A stretch of 64,000 bases of DNA from Alphaproteobacteria bacterium 65-37 (GTDB lineage: Bacteria; Pseudomonadota; Alphaproteobacteria; Reyranellales; Reyranellaceae). Below the pieces are notes generated by a model. It was given only the letters and a program-made list of their open reading frames with translations, was not told the origin of the DNA and did no database searches. Positions within the stretch are counted from its first letter, which is position 1. Each line of letters starts with the position of its first letter. Below are positions 56,112-64,000 of the stretch, piece by piece. The position numbers were made by a program, and so were the translations under genes. The DNA is taken from assembly GCA_001897995.1 (NCBI GenBank), contig MKRV01000254.1:1-64000 (forward strand). Direction: 5' to 3'.

Positions 56112-57076
56112 GGCCGCTTGCTCGGCGCCAGCAGCCGCGACGCCAGCCCGACGATGCCGCCGGGAAAGAGCGGCATCATGATCATCACCAGCACCGCATA
56201 GATCAGCAGGTACCAGGTCTCCCAGGCACGCAGCCATTCCGGCAGGAGAACGGCAATGGCGGCACCGACGAACGGGCCGAGGAAGGTCCCGCTGCCTCCG
56301 ATCACCACCATCAGCATGAAGAGCAGCGACGGCCCCAGGGCGAAGGGGCTGGGGTCGATGAACTCGACGAGCGGGGCGTAGAGGCTGCCCGCCAGGCCGC
56401 CATAGGCCGAGCCCAGCGCGAAGGCGAGCAGGGTATAGAGGCGGACGTCGATGCCCAGGCTTTCGGCGCGCAGGGGATTTTCCCGCAGGGCGGTGAAGGC
56501 GCGGCCCCAGGGCGAGCGCAGGATCCACCACAGCACGAAAGTCATGACGGCGGCGATCGTCAGGACGAACCAGTAGAAGCGCAGAGGCGGCCGCAGGCTG
56601 AGGTCGAACAGGTGCGGCCGTTCGATATCGCGCAGCCCCATGACGCCGCCGGTCAGCCACTGCTCGTTGCGGAACACCAGCCAGCAGAGCACGGTAAAGG
56701 CCAGCGTCACGAAGGCGAGATAGTGCTTCTGCACCCTGAGCGCCGGGAAGCCCAGCGCCAGGCCCACAACAAAGGCGAGCAGGCCGGACGCCACGAAGGC
56801 CAGGCCGAACGGATAGCCGGCCTTGGTCAGGAGGGCGGTGGCATAGGCGCCGATGCCGACGAATGCCGCCTGCGCCAGGGTTTCCTGCCCGGCATAGCCC
56901 ACGATCAGATTGACCCCCATCGCCGCGATCGCGGTGACCAGCCACAGGGTGAGAATATAGGTGCCGTAGCGCTTGAGGCCGGGATAGGGGATCCCATAGG
57001 GCGTGAGATCGACCGGCAGCAAGGCGAGCAGAGCGACGAGTGCCGCTCCGATCAGGAGGGCAAGGCGCGTGCTCAT
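56108..57076 (-). CDS. livM: ABC transporter permease LivM (operon 3)
   Basis: A 322-aa permease: [60 protein letters not shown], coupling loop [20 protein letters not shown], and [16 protein letters not shown]. It begins on ATGA overlapping livH. Lengths and hydrophobicity are normal for the family. Confidence 0.94.
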   Translation of the reverse strand: MSTRLALLIGAALVALLALLPVDLTPYGIPYPGLKRYGTYILTLWLVTAIAAMGVNLIVGYAGQETLAQAAFVGIGAYATALLTKAGYPFGLAFVASGLLAFVVGLALGFPALRVQKHYLAFVTLAFTVLCWLVFRNEQWLTGGVMGLRDIERPHLFDLSLRPPLRFYWFVLTIAAVMTFVLWWILRSPWGRAFTALRENPLRAESLGIDVRLYTLLAFALGSAYGGLAGSLYAPLVEFIDPSPFALGPSLLFMLMVVIGGSGTFLGPFVGAAIAVLLPEWLRAWETWYLLIYAVLVMIMMPLFPGGIVGLASRLLAPSKRP

Positions 57077-57951
57077 ATCGAGCGCTCCTCGCGCCGCCCC
57101 AAGAGGCCCTGCGGCCGGAACAGGATGATCAGCACCAGCAGCACCAGCGGGATCGCCTGCCGGTAGGCAGTCGAAAGATAGGCGGCGGCGAGATTGTCCA
57201 GAACGCCGATCAGCAGACCGCCGGCTATGGCGCCGCGCACCTGATTGAAGCCACCGACGATTGCCGCGACGAAGGCCACCAGGCCCAGCGTCTCGCCATT
57301 GGAGAACTTGGCCAGGTAGATCGGCGAGATCAGCAGCGAGGCGACGGCGGCCAGGGCGGCGTTGATCAGGAAAGTGTAGAGGATCATGCGCTGCACGGGG
57401 ACGCCGAGGATGAGGGCAACCGACGGGTTCTGCGCCGTCGCCTGCATCTGCCGCCCGGTCCGTGTGCCGGCCAGGAACCATTGCAGCAGGACGATCACCA
57501 GCAGGGCCACCGCCAGCACGCCAAGCTGGGCCTGCGACACGACCACACCGGCGAACGATACCGGTGCGTCGGGCAGCAGGGGTGGAAAAGGCAGCGCCTC
57601 GGCGCTGTAGAAATCCTTTACCGCCTCCTTCAGCAGGATGCTGAGCGCGATGGTCGAGATCACGAGCGGCAGCACGCCGCGCTGGATCAGCGGGCCCACG
57701 ACGGCGTAACGGAAGACGACGCCCAGCAGCAGCATCGACAGCAGGATGGCCAGCACCAAAGCCGCCAGGAAGGGCAGGCCGAGCAGGCGCATGGCCGCCA
57801 GGGCGAAGAAGGCCGGCACCATGACGAACTCGCCCTGGGCGAAGTTGATGGTCTGCGAGGTCTGCCACAGCAGGGTGAAGCCGATGGCGGCCAGTGCGTA
57901 GATCGCACCGGTCGCCAGGCCGGCGATCAGGAGCTGCAGCAGGTCGGTCAT
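57073..57951 (-). CDS. livH: ABC transporter permease LivH (operon 3)
   Basis: A 292-aa permease: AGLATGAIYALAAIGFTLLWQTSQTINFAQGEFVMVPAFFAL, the coupling loop GTRTGRQMQATAQNPSVALILGV and the C-terminal LLVLIILFRPQGLLGRREE. It follows the binding-protein gene by 30 bases and is coupled to livM by overlap. Confidence 0.95.
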   Translation of the reverse strand: MTDLLQLLIAGLATGAIYALAAIGFTLLWQTSQTINFAQGEFVMVPAFFALAAMRLLGLPFLAALVLAILLSMLLLGVVFRYAVVGPLIQRGVLPLVISTIALSILLKEAVKDFYSAEALPFPPLLPDAPVSFAGVVVSQAQLGVLAVALLVIVLLQWFLAGTRTGRQMQATAQNPSVALILGVPVQRMILYTFLINAALAAVASLLISPIYLAKFSNGETLGLVAFVAAIVGGFNQVRGAIAGGLLIGVLDNLAAAYLSTAYRQAIPLVLLVLIILFRPQGLLGRREERSI

Positions 57952-57981
57952 GCGCGCGGGCTGCCGAGGCGCCGCCGCAGA

Positions 57982-59118
57982 CTATTTATTGAGTTTCGGC
58001 AAGGTCTCCGTGATGACCTGCTTGCCGTCCTTGACCTCGCCCAGGAAGGAGATGCGGTCGATCTCGCCGGTGCCATCCCAGGTCGCCTCGATCAGGATTC
58101 CGGGCACCTTGTCGGGCGCGATGGTCATGCCATGCAGTGCAGCTGCGATGGCTTTACCGTCGAGCTTGCCGGCTTTCTCGGCCGCCGCCTTGATCATGTA
58201 GGGGGCGATGTAGCCCTTCACGCCGTTGTGGTCGGGCTTGGACTTGTACTTTGCCTCGTACTTCCGGCCGAACTCCTGGATGGCCGGGATCGGCGCATCG
58301 ACGGTCAGGCCGACATGGCCCTTCACGCCGTTGGCGGCATCGCCGGCGAGGTCGATCACTTTCTGGCCGAGCAGGGTGGTTTCGCCGATCATCGGCTTGG
58401 TGAGGCCCTGCTTCTTGGCCTCGCGCAGGAAGCGCGCGCTCTCTTCCTCGTTCAGGTAGACGAACACCGCGTCGGCATTGGCGCCCTTGAGCTTGATCAC
58501 GTCGGCCGCGAAATCGGCCTGACCGGCTTCGGTCGAAATGTCGGCCACGACCTTGATGTCGCGCGCCGGCAGCTCCTTGACGATGGCGTCGCGGCCGCCT
58601 TTGCCGAAGTCGTTGTTGACGTAGACGATGGCGATGCTCTTGGCCTTCACGCCGTCGCGCAGGTAGTTGGCGATCTTGGGCATGGAGACGTTCTGCCCGA
58701 ACGACGTGCGGAAGATGTACTTGGAACCCTGCGCCGTGAGGTTGGCGGCTTCGCCGCCGATCACCTGCGGCACCTCGGCATCGGCCGTGAGCTTCAGGGT
58801 GGCGCTGACCGACCCCGAATAGATCGGCCCGAAGATGGCGATCGGCTTGTCGTCGAGGGCGCGCTGCATGGCGGCGCGCGCCTTGCCGGGATCGCTCGCC
58901 GTATCGACGAACTCGAGCTTGACCTTCTTGCCGAGAATGCCGCCCGCTGCGTTGATCTCCTCGACGGCAAGGCTCGAGCCGTTCTTCCACATCGCCCCGA
59001 CCGTGGCGCCGCCGCCGGACAGCTCGATGATGGTCGGAATGACGATGTCCTGGGCCGATGCAGCCGGCGACCATGCCGCCAGCGAGAGGCCTGCCAATAC
59101 CAGCGTCCTGCGAAGCAT
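57982..59118 (-). CDS. ABC transporter substrate-binding protein (operon 3)
   Basis: A 378-aa type-1 periplasmic binding protein. Signal peptide MLRRTLVLAGLSLAAWSPAASAQ; mature start DIVIPTIIELSGGGATVGAMWKNGSSLAVEEINAAGG. AGAGGGGG stands before the ATG. It heads operon K-H-M-G-F. Upstream on the same strand are an acyl-CoA thioesterase and an enoyl-CoA hydratase, so an organic acid ligand is as plausible as an amino acid. Confidence 0.94.
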   Translation of the reverse strand: MLRRTLVLAGLSLAAWSPAASAQDIVIPTIIELSGGGATVGAMWKNGSSLAVEEINAAGGILGKKVKLEFVDTASDPGKARAAMQRALDDKPIAIFGPIYSGSVSATLKLTADAEVPQVIGGEAANLTAQGSKYIFRTSFGQNVSMPKIANYLRDGVKAKSIAIVYVNNDFGKGGRDAIVKELPARDIKVVADISTEAGQADFAADVIKLKGANADAVFVYLNEEESARFLREAKKQGLTKPMIGETTLLGQKVIDLAGDAANGVKGHVGLTVDAPIPAIQEFGRKYEAKYKSKPDHNGVKGYIAPYMIKAAAEKAGKLDGKAIAAALHGMTIAPDKVPGILIEATWDGTGEIDRISFLGEVKDGKQVITETLPKLNK

Positions 59119-59223
59119 GCGTCCCCCTCTACGATTTCGTTAAGAGGGATTTACCCGTTCGCCCAGCGAGAGAGAAGGGGGCTTGTCGGTGCAGCGCCGC
59201 TGCCGCTCGCTTGGGGCGGTCCG

Positions 59224-60030
59224 CTATTCGCGATAAGTCACGATCTGCGTCGTCGTGGCCAGCAACCGTCCGCCGGCCGACCAGAGCTCAGCCGTCTGGT
59301 CGAAAAAGCCGGCATGGAAGACATTGGCGTCGGCGACCCCCAGCAGCGGGGCGCTGCCCAACGCGGCCAGGCAGTCTCTGTCGACATGGAAGTAGGCCGT
59401 CATCGAGACGGTGGCGATCGGGAAGATCGTTCCCTTCACATGGTAGATGCGGCCGAAGAAGAGATCGCAGAAGGCGACCAGCCCGATGAAATCCCAGTCC
59501 CGCGGCACGGCATTGTTGAGCCAGAGGCAGGAGCGGGCACTGCGCGGGGTTTCGGCAGGCTGGGCCGACGGCAGCAGCGCCCCTTCGACGAAGCGGAACT
59601 CGAATTGACCGACGAAGGCGTTGCGGCCGTCAGTCGTCATGGCCGTGATTGCTTCGGGTGGCGGCGCAGGGGGAGGAGTCGCCGGCTGGTGGCTCCAGCC
59701 GGCCTTGCGCCGGGCGCAGACAATCGTGGCGTTGGCGGCTACGGTCTCGCCCTGGCGGATCTCGGCGTACCAATGCTGCACCGATCGGCCGGTACGGACC
59801 GATCGGACCGTGACCTCGAACGGGCCGCGGGCGATGGCCGCCGTGAAGTTGACGGTTACCGCACAGGGATCGCCGATACGGTCGGCGCGATCGAGGACGG
59901 CGCGCAGGAGAGTAGCGGCCGTGACACCGCCGAACGGTCCGCCGAAATTCCAGTAGGCGTCGCTGGTCTCGCCCTGCAGAGAGCCTGAGACGATCTCCTG
60001 CAGGGAAGTAGCCTTGTCGAGAGGATGCAT
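59224..60030 (-). CDS. Acyl-CoA thioesterase, TesB-like double hotdog
   Basis: A 268-aa protein with two hotdog halves: YWNFGGPFGGVTAATLLRAVLDRADRIGDPCAVTVNFTAAIARGPFEV in the first and SMTAYFHVDRDC...DANVFHAGFFDQTAELWSAGGRLLATTTQI in the second. The pattern matches the TesB-like thioesterase_3 family that hydrolyses acyl-CoA. It lies 105 bases upstream of liv operon 3 on the same strand. Confidence 0.88.
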   Translation of the reverse strand: MHPLDKATSLQEIVSGSLQGETSDAYWNFGGPFGGVTAATLLRAVLDRADRIGDPCAVTVNFTAAIARGPFEVTVRSVRTGRSVQHWYAEIRQGETVAANATIVCARRKAGWSHQPATPPPAPPPEAITAMTTDGRNAFVGQFEFRFVEGALLPSAQPAETPRSARSCLWLNNAVPRDWDFIGLVAFCDLFFGRIYHVKGTIFPIATVSMTAYFHVDRDCLAALGSAPLLGVADANVFHAGFFDQTAELWSAGGRLLATTTQIVTYRE

Positions 60031-60129
60031 CTGCCCCCGCTTGAATGTCGCCGCACACTCTGGCGGCCAAGCGGAAGGCGGTCGATTACGGTCGAGGTAA
60101 TCGCGTTCGCTGCCAACCCGTCGATGCTG

Positions 60130-60927
60130 TCAGCGACCCTTCCAGTCCGGCTTGGGCTTCTTGTTCACGAAGGCGTCGATGCCGGCCTGGGCATCCTCGC
60201 GCTGGATGGCGCCGGCCATGAACTCGGTGGCGTAGGCGTAGGCCTGGCCGAGCTCCATCGTCATGTGGCGATGGAACATCGCCTTGCCTTCGGCGATCTG
60301 CTGCGGCGGCTGGCTGGTGATGCGATTGGCTAGCGCCATCGTCGCCTGGTCGAGTTCGGCGATCGGCACGACGCGGCTCACCAGCCCGTCACGCAACGCC
60401 GTGGCGGCATCGACGAACTCGCCGGTGAACAGCATGTCGAGCGCACGCTTGGGGCCGACATTGCGCCCCACCGAGACCGAGGGCGTGCCGCAGAACAGGC
60501 CGTTGTTGATGCCCGACGTCGCGAAGGTCGCCTCGCTCGAAGCGACGGCAAGGTCGCAGGCCGCAACCAGCTGGCAGCCGGCGGCCGTCGCCACCGCCTT
60601 CACCTTGGCGATGACGGGCTGCGGCAGGCGCTGGATCGACATCATCATCGCCGAGCAGCGCGTCAGCAGGCCGTGATGGAAGGCGTAGTCGCGCGTCGAG
60701 GCGACTTCGCGCAGATCGTGACCGGTCGAGAAGGCGCGGTCGCCCTGCGCTTCGATCACGACGCAGCGGATCTCGCGGTCCTGGGCGAGCTTGTCGAATT
60801 CCGTCTGCAGGGCGTCTATAAGGTCGCCCGAAAGGGCGTTCATGGCATGCGGACGGTTGAGCGTGAGGATCGCGACCCGGCCTTCGTCACGGCGCAACAG
60901 GACGGGTTCGTTGGGATGCTTGGTCAT
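60130..60927 (-). CDS. Enoyl-CoA hydratase/isomerase family protein
   Basis: A 265-aa crotonase-fold protein most like the ECHDC3 group: VAILTLNRPHAMNALSGDLIDAL, the oxyanion-hole segment DRAFSTGHDLREVA and AGCQLVAACDLAVASSEATFATSGINNGLFC. In place of the two catalytic glutamates of classical enoyl-CoA hydratase, the second site reads GLFCGTPS, which fits the ECHDC3-like branch rather than a true hydratase. AGGA stands eight bases before the ATG at 60927; the ATG at 60936 is less well placed. Head of a minus-strand run toward the thioesterase and liv operon 3. Confidence 0.88.
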   Translation of the reverse strand: MTKHPNEPVLLRRDEGRVAILTLNRPHAMNALSGDLIDALQTEFDKLAQDREIRCVVIEAQGDRAFSTGHDLREVASTRDYAFHHGLLTRCSAMMMSIQRLPQPVIAKVKAVATAAGCQLVAACDLAVASSEATFATSGINNGLFCGTPSVSVGRNVGPKRALDMLFTGEFVDAATALRDGLVSRVVPIAELDQATMALANRITSQPPQQIAEGKAMFHRHMTMELGQAYAYATEFMAGAIQREDAQAGIDAFVNKKPKPDWKGR

Positions 60928-60962
60928 TTCGGTCATCCTGACACAGAGGAAGGATGTTCGTC

Positions 60963-61388
60963 ATGCCGGTGATGTCGCCCGCCGATCTGCTGAAGTTTCT
61001 CGACGAGCAGTTTCCGCAGTCTTCGCACCTCAAGCTGTCGATCGAGCATCTCGACGACAAGACCATACGGCTGCGCCTGCCGACCGACGAGAGCAACCTG
61101 CGGCCGGGCGGCACCATCTCGGGCCCGACCCTGATGTGGCTGGCCGATTGCGGGTTCTACCTTCTGATCCTGGCGCAACTCGGGCCGGTGGCGCTGGCGG
61201 TCACCACCAACCTCAACATCAACTTCATGCGCAAGCCCGAGCCGGGCGATCTGATCGGCGAGGGGCGCCTGCTGAAGCTCGGAAAGTCCCTGGCCGTGGG
61301 CGATTTTACGATGTGGAGCGACGGCAAGCCCGATCCCGTTGCCCATGCCACGCTGACCTACGCAATCCCGCCCACATCAAAGAGTTAG
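60963..61388 (+). CDS. PaaI-type thioesterase (hotdog fold)
   Basis: A 141-aa hotdog protein: RLRLPTDESNLRPGGTISGPTLMWLADCGFYLLILAQLG, then VTTNLNINFMRKPEPGDLIGEGRLLKLGKSLAVGDFTMWSDG, which is typical of the PaaI/YbgC-like group. The ATG at 60963 is about nine bases after GAGGAAGG; the ATG at 60954 touches that site and is unlikely. It is divergent from the enoyl-CoA hydratase gene, 35 bases apart. Confidence 0.87.
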   Translation: MPVMSPADLLKFLDEQFPQSSHLKLSIEHLDDKTIRLRLPTDESNLRPGGTISGPTLMWLADCGFYLLILAQLGPVALAVTTNLNINFMRKPEPGDLIGEGRLLKLGKSLAVGDFTMWSDGKPDPVAHATLTYAIPPTSKS

Positions 61389-61449
61389 CCTGAGGTATCA
61401 ATTTACCGCATTTTCAAGCCATTGAATCTAAAGGAATATTTTTGGCGAT

Positions 61450-61478
61450 TTGACATCGGCCGTCTCTCTCTCCATAAG
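61450..61478 (+). promoter_or_regulatory. Sigma-70-type promoter of rplM-rpsI
   Basis: A consensus TTGACA at 61450-61455, a 17-base spacer and CATAAG at 61473-61478 (four of six). It lies about 26 bases before the rplM ATG in an otherwise AT-richer gap. Confidence 0.75.
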
Positions 61479-61503
61479 CGCCCGCTCATTGGAAGAAAGA
61501 CCC

Positions 61504-61983
61504 ATGCATACCCTTAGCAACCGAACCGTCAGCCTCAAGCCGGCCGACGTGCAGAAGAAGTGGGTGCTGATCGACGCCGACGGCCTCGTCCTCGGCCGCC
61601 TCGCTTCGATCATCGCCATGCGCCTGCGCGGCAAGCACAAGCCGACTTTCACCCCGCATGTCGACTGCGGCGACAATATCGTCGTGATCAATGCCGAGAA
61701 GGTCCGCCTGACCGGCCGTAAGGCCGAGCGGGAGTACTTCTACTGGCATACCGGCCATCCCGGCGGCATCAAGGGCGAGACCCTGGGCAAGCGCCTCGAA
61801 GGCCGCTTCCCCGAGCGCGTCATCGTCAAGGCTGTCGAGCGCATGATCACCCGTGGTCCGCTCGGCCGCGTGCAGATGAAGAACCTGCGCGTCTACAAGG
61901 GCCCCAACCACGAGCATGAGGCCCAGCAGCCCGAGAAGCTCGACGTTGCCGCACTGAACCGCAAGAACTCGAGGATCGGCTGA
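61504..61983 (+). CDS. rplM: 50S ribosomal protein L13
   Basis: A 159-aa large-subunit protein. Diagnostic parts are [47 protein letters not shown] and [28 protein letters not shown]. The ATG at 61504 follows GGAAGAAAG and lies behind a good promoter. rpsI follows after one base. Confidence 0.98.
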   Translation: MHTLSNRTVSLKPADVQKKWVLIDADGLVLGRLASIIAMRLRGKHKPTFTPHVDCGDNIVVINAEKVRLTGRKAEREYFYWHTGHPGGIKGETLGKRLEGRFPERVIVKAVERMITRGPLGRVQMKNLRVYKGPNHEHEAQQPEKLDVAALNRKNSRIG

Positions 61984-61984
61984 C

Positions 61985-62473
61985 ATGGCTACCGAACTTT
62001 CGTCCTTCGCCGAACTGAAGAAGGCGCCGGTCGTGGCCGGCGGCATCCAGGCTGCGGCGCCCACGCGTGAGAAGGAAGTCGACAGCCAGGGTCGCGCCTA
62101 CGCCACCGGCCGACGCAAGAACGCTGTCGCCCGCGTATGGGTCAAGCCCGGCACCGGCAAGATCACGGTCAATGGCCGCGATCAGACCATCTACTTTGCG
62201 CGGCCGACGCAGCGCATGATGATCCAGCAGCCGTTCGACGTTTCGCAGCGCAATGGCCAGTTCGACGTCGTCGCCACCGTTTCGGGCGGCGGTCTGTCGG
62301 GCCAGGCCGGTGCGGTGCGCCATGGCATCGCCCAGGCGCTTTCGAAGTTCGAGCCCGCCCTGCGTGGCTCGATGAAGAGCAGCGGCTTCCTCACCCGCGA
62401 CAGCCGCGTGGTCGAGCGCAAGAAGTACGGCCGCGCCGGTGCGCGTCGCCGCTTCCAGTTCTCCAAGCGCTGA
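61985..62473 (+). CDS. rpsI: 30S ribosomal protein S9
   Basis: A 162-aa small-subunit protein. After an N-terminal extension of about 33 residues, usual in alphaproteobacteria, the S9 core begins [19 protein letters not shown]. It ends in the tRNA-contact tail ([18 protein letters not shown]). Co-transcribed with rplM; a terminator follows. Confidence 0.98.
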   Translation: MATELSSFAELKKAPVVAGGIQAAAPTREKEVDSQGRAYATGRRKNAVARVWVKPGTGKITVNGRDQTIYFARPTQRMMIQQPFDVSQRNGQFDVVATVSGGGLSGQAGAVRHGIAQALSKFEPALRGSMKSSGFLTRDSRVVERKKYGRAGARRRFQFSKR

Positions 62474-62494
62474 TCGGCGACTTGGTCTATCCTC

Positions 62495-62525
62495 GAAGGG
62501 CGCCGCAAGGCGCCCTTCGTTTTTG
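62495..62525 (+). terminator. Rho-independent terminator of rplM-rpsI
   Basis: A perfect 10-bp stem GAAGGGCGCC / GGCGCCCTTC with a stable GCAA tetraloop (62495-62518), followed by GTTTTTG. Confidence 0.93.
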
Positions 62526-62547
62526 TGGAGTGGAGCAGAGCGATCCG

Positions 62548-63084
62548 ATGTCCGGCCTCATCGTGCCTTTCAACGGTCTCGTCCCGAAGATCGACAAGTC
62601 AGCTTTCATCGCGCCCAACGCAACCTTGATCGGCAATGTCGAGATCGCCGCCAATTGCGGCATCTGGTTCAACGCCGTCCTGCGCGGCGACGGACCGCCG
62701 ATCAGGATCGGCGAGAACTCCAACATCCAGGACGGCTGTGTGATCCACATCGCCGCGCGCGGCGTCGGCACGACCGTCGGCCGCAACGTCACGGTGGGGC
62801 ACCTCGCCCTGCTGCATGCCTGCGAAGTGCAGGACGATGCCTTCATCGGCATGCATTCGACGGTGCTCGACGAGGCCGTGGTCGAGACCGGCGCCATGGT
62901 GGCGGCCGGCGCCGTCGTCACGCCGCGCAAGATCGTGCGCAAAGGCGAGCTGTGGGCGGGCAATCCCGCGGTGAAGATGCGCGACATCACGGAGAAGGAT
63001 CTCGAGTCCTTCCGCCGTTCGGCCGCGGGCTACGTCCAGCTCGCGCGCGTCTATCGCGGCGACGTGCCCCAGGCTGCTGAATAG
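62548..63084 (+). CDS. Gamma carbonic anhydrase-like hexapeptide-repeat protein
   Basis: A 178-aa left-handed beta-helix protein: NATLIGNVEIAANCGIWFNAVLRGDGPPIRIGENSNIQDGCVIH, then VGHLALLHACEVQDDAFIGMHSTVLDEAVVE. The three histidines in positions of the zinc ligands (VIH, VGHLALLH) and the hexapeptide periodicity match the gamma-CA/YrdA group. Many such proteins have not been shown to be active anhydrases. It begins 23 bases after the rpsI terminator, so it probably has its own promoter. Confidence 0.93.
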   Translation: MSGLIVPFNGLVPKIDKSAFIAPNATLIGNVEIAANCGIWFNAVLRGDGPPIRIGENSNIQDGCVIHIAARGVGTTVGRNVTVGHLALLHACEVQDDAFIGMHSTVLDEAVVETGAMVAAGAVVTPRKIVRKGELWAGNPAVKMRDITEKDLESFRRSAAGYVQLARVYRGDVPQAAE

Positions 63085-63154
63085 CAGGCGGCCGAGCAAC
63101 GCCGCTGCCGAATGGTGCGGCAGGAACGACGCGCACTCCTGCCGCCGGCCGTCC

Positions 63155-63523
63155 TTACCTCTGCTGAGCCGCACCCGCCGGAGATGCGGGTTGGGCGAGC
63201 CCGGTCGGCGCAGGCGGGACGTCCATGTTCTTGCGCGTCAGCAACCCTTCCATGGCCGCGACGGCTTCGGCGGGATGGCCGTTGTCGCAGTCGATGCGTG
63301 CACCGATGCGCGTATGATTGCGCTCGCCGTCGGAGTTCTCGCCGCGGCTGGCGCCGTAGCGATCGAAATAGGAGATGAGCTGGTTGCAGCGCGCCTTCAA
63401 TTCCGGCGACGACTGGCTGGCAGTCGACTGCGCGGAGGCCGAGCTCATCACGCCGGCAGCGAGGACGACCGTTAGCGCGATCGGGGCCAGCGCGACAGGT
63501 GAACGAAACAAATTCGAAAGCAT
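63155..63523 (-). CDS. Small secreted protein of unknown function
   Basis: A 122-aa protein with a signal peptide (from MLSNLFRSPVALAPIALTVVLAAGVMSSASAQ, cut after ASA). The mature part is about 90 residues with a pair of cysteines (KARCNQLISYFDRYG and ARIDCDNGHPAEAVAAMEGLL), probably a disulfide in the periplasm. I do not recognise a named family. The start was chosen at the ATG 63523 that opens the signal peptide. Confidence 0.75.
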   Translation of the reverse strand: MLSNLFRSPVALAPIALTVVLAAGVMSSASAQSTASQSSPELKARCNQLISYFDRYGASRGENSDGERNHTRIGARIDCDNGHPAEAVAAMEGLLTRKNMDVPPAPTGLAQPASPAGAAQQR

Positions 63524-63904
63524 GAGGGGACTCACAACAACAGGACATGATCGCAAACGCCGGATCATGGTCGGCACGCTATTTCTGTCCGTCTCGGAAT
63601 TTTCATTGGCGACCGCTTCGTGCGATCGCGCGATGACGCTTCACGGTGAAGGCCGCGCCTCACATGAGAGGCACGCCGACGAGCGACAAGTTGACGAGGC
63701 GCATGACGGCGTTGCGATCACGAGTGCGAAGGCTCGTCGCTGGAACTCTTGCGAATCGACGATCGATTCCCAGAGTAACAATCACGCAACAGAAATGAGA
63801 TGTGTCAGACGCCGCGCTGTTTTCAATCTGCATTCAAGTGCAATGCATTTGTCACGAAAGCGGTTGCGAGGTATCCCGAGTCGAAACTCGAGCATCGCAT
63901 CACA
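63524..63904. other. 381-bp intergenic region before ybaK
   Basis: No convincing gene. It contains a short perfect inverted repeat, GAATCGA (63753-63759) and TCGATTC (63763-63769). The AT-richer last 130 bases probably hold the ybaK promoter. No tRNA or terminator was found. Confidence 0.5.
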
Positions 63905-64000
63905 ATGTCAAAGACAACCCGCGCGACGGACCATCTCAAGAAGGCAGGCGTTGCCTTCTCCGTTCACTCCTACGATTACGACCCGAACGCCGACAGCATC
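63905..64000 (+). CDS. ybaK: Cys-tRNA(Pro)/Cys-tRNA(Cys) deacylase YbaK (N-terminal part)
   Basis: The first 32 codons, running off the window: MSKTTRATDHLKKAGVAFSV then HSYDYDPNADSI. This is the standard N-terminus of the YbaK/EbsC editing proteins, which hydrolyse cysteine mischarged on tRNA-Pro. The catalytic lysine lies beyond the window. Confidence 0.85.
   Translation, partial: MSKTTRATDHLKKAGVAFSVHSYDYDPNADSI

Noticed and set aside
57040-59988. A 982-codon plus-strand open frame across the third liv operon
   Set aside because: Same reason: long shadow frame in high-GC DNA, rich in Asp, Gln, His and Arg, covering three genes with clear family motifs on the other strand.
63753-63769. 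Inverted repeat GAATCGA / TCGATTC as an operator
   Set aside because: Short, no regulator gene nearby, and no promoter elements could be placed around it; noted only in the intergenic description.

Overview
The window looks like chromosomal DNA of a high-GC alphaproteobacterium. The order ribD-ribE-ribBA-ribH-nusB-thiL, the order bamE / cytochrome bc1 chaperone / DUF177 / rpmF-plsX-fabH-ihfA-merR, a K+-insensitive H+-pyrophosphatase and the unusual number of LivKHMGF-type ABC transporters all fit the Rhodospirillales/Reyranella part of the class. The genus is an inference from memory of gene order, not from a search. I see no prophage, insertion sequence, CRISPR array or rRNA.

Layout. 1-3.8 kb: end of a membrane-protein gene, an orphan branched-chain-type binding protein with a terminator, an AdaA-like regulator divergent from a GNAT acetyltransferase, and an MFS carrier. 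3.9-11 kb: housekeeping run rpiB, glyA, nrdR, ribD, ribE, ribBA, ribH, nusB, thiL, mostly overlapping or closely packed. 11-19.7 kb: MFS carrier, hppA, bamE-type lipoprotein, cytochrome bc1 chaperone, DUF177, rpmF, plsX, fabH, ihfA, merR. 19.7-24 kb: accessory genes (unknown small protein, two MFS carriers, a secreted protein) around tRNA-Pro(GGG). 24-28.4 kb: minus-strand run of thioesterase, TetR regulator, O-acetylhomoserine sulfhydrylase family enzyme, Rieske oxygenase and GST, with a perfect 25-bp palindrome at its head.

28.5-36.8 kb: first liv operon (K-H-M-G-F), a GntR/FCD regulator and tctBA. Two related palindromes, one before livK and one before tctB/gntR, suggest that the regulator controls both transport systems. 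36.8-39.8 kb: GlxA-type AraC regulator, lactonase-fold protein, EamA carrier. 39.9-44.7 kb: second liv operon. 44.7-48.4 kb: two-component system divergent from a DegP/HtrA protease. 48.6-54.6 kb: luciferase-like monooxygenase, CoA-binding protein, Old Yellow Enzyme, Bcr/CflA carrier with MarR regulator, class II aldolase and SnoaL-like protein. 54.6-61.4 kb: third liv operon preceded by an acyl-CoA thioesterase and an enoyl-CoA hydratase, plus a divergent PaaI-type thioesterase. 61.4-64 kb: rplM-rpsI with promoter and terminator, gamma carbonic anhydrase, a small secreted protein and the start of ybaK.

No radically new system is evident. The best leads are the shared GntR operators, a first-operon LivF whose Walker A lysine is arginine, a TetR-type palindrome covering the apparent start codons of a thioesterase gene, a triple-repeat operator before marR, and a RibBA whose cyclohydrolase half has lost its zinc cysteines.
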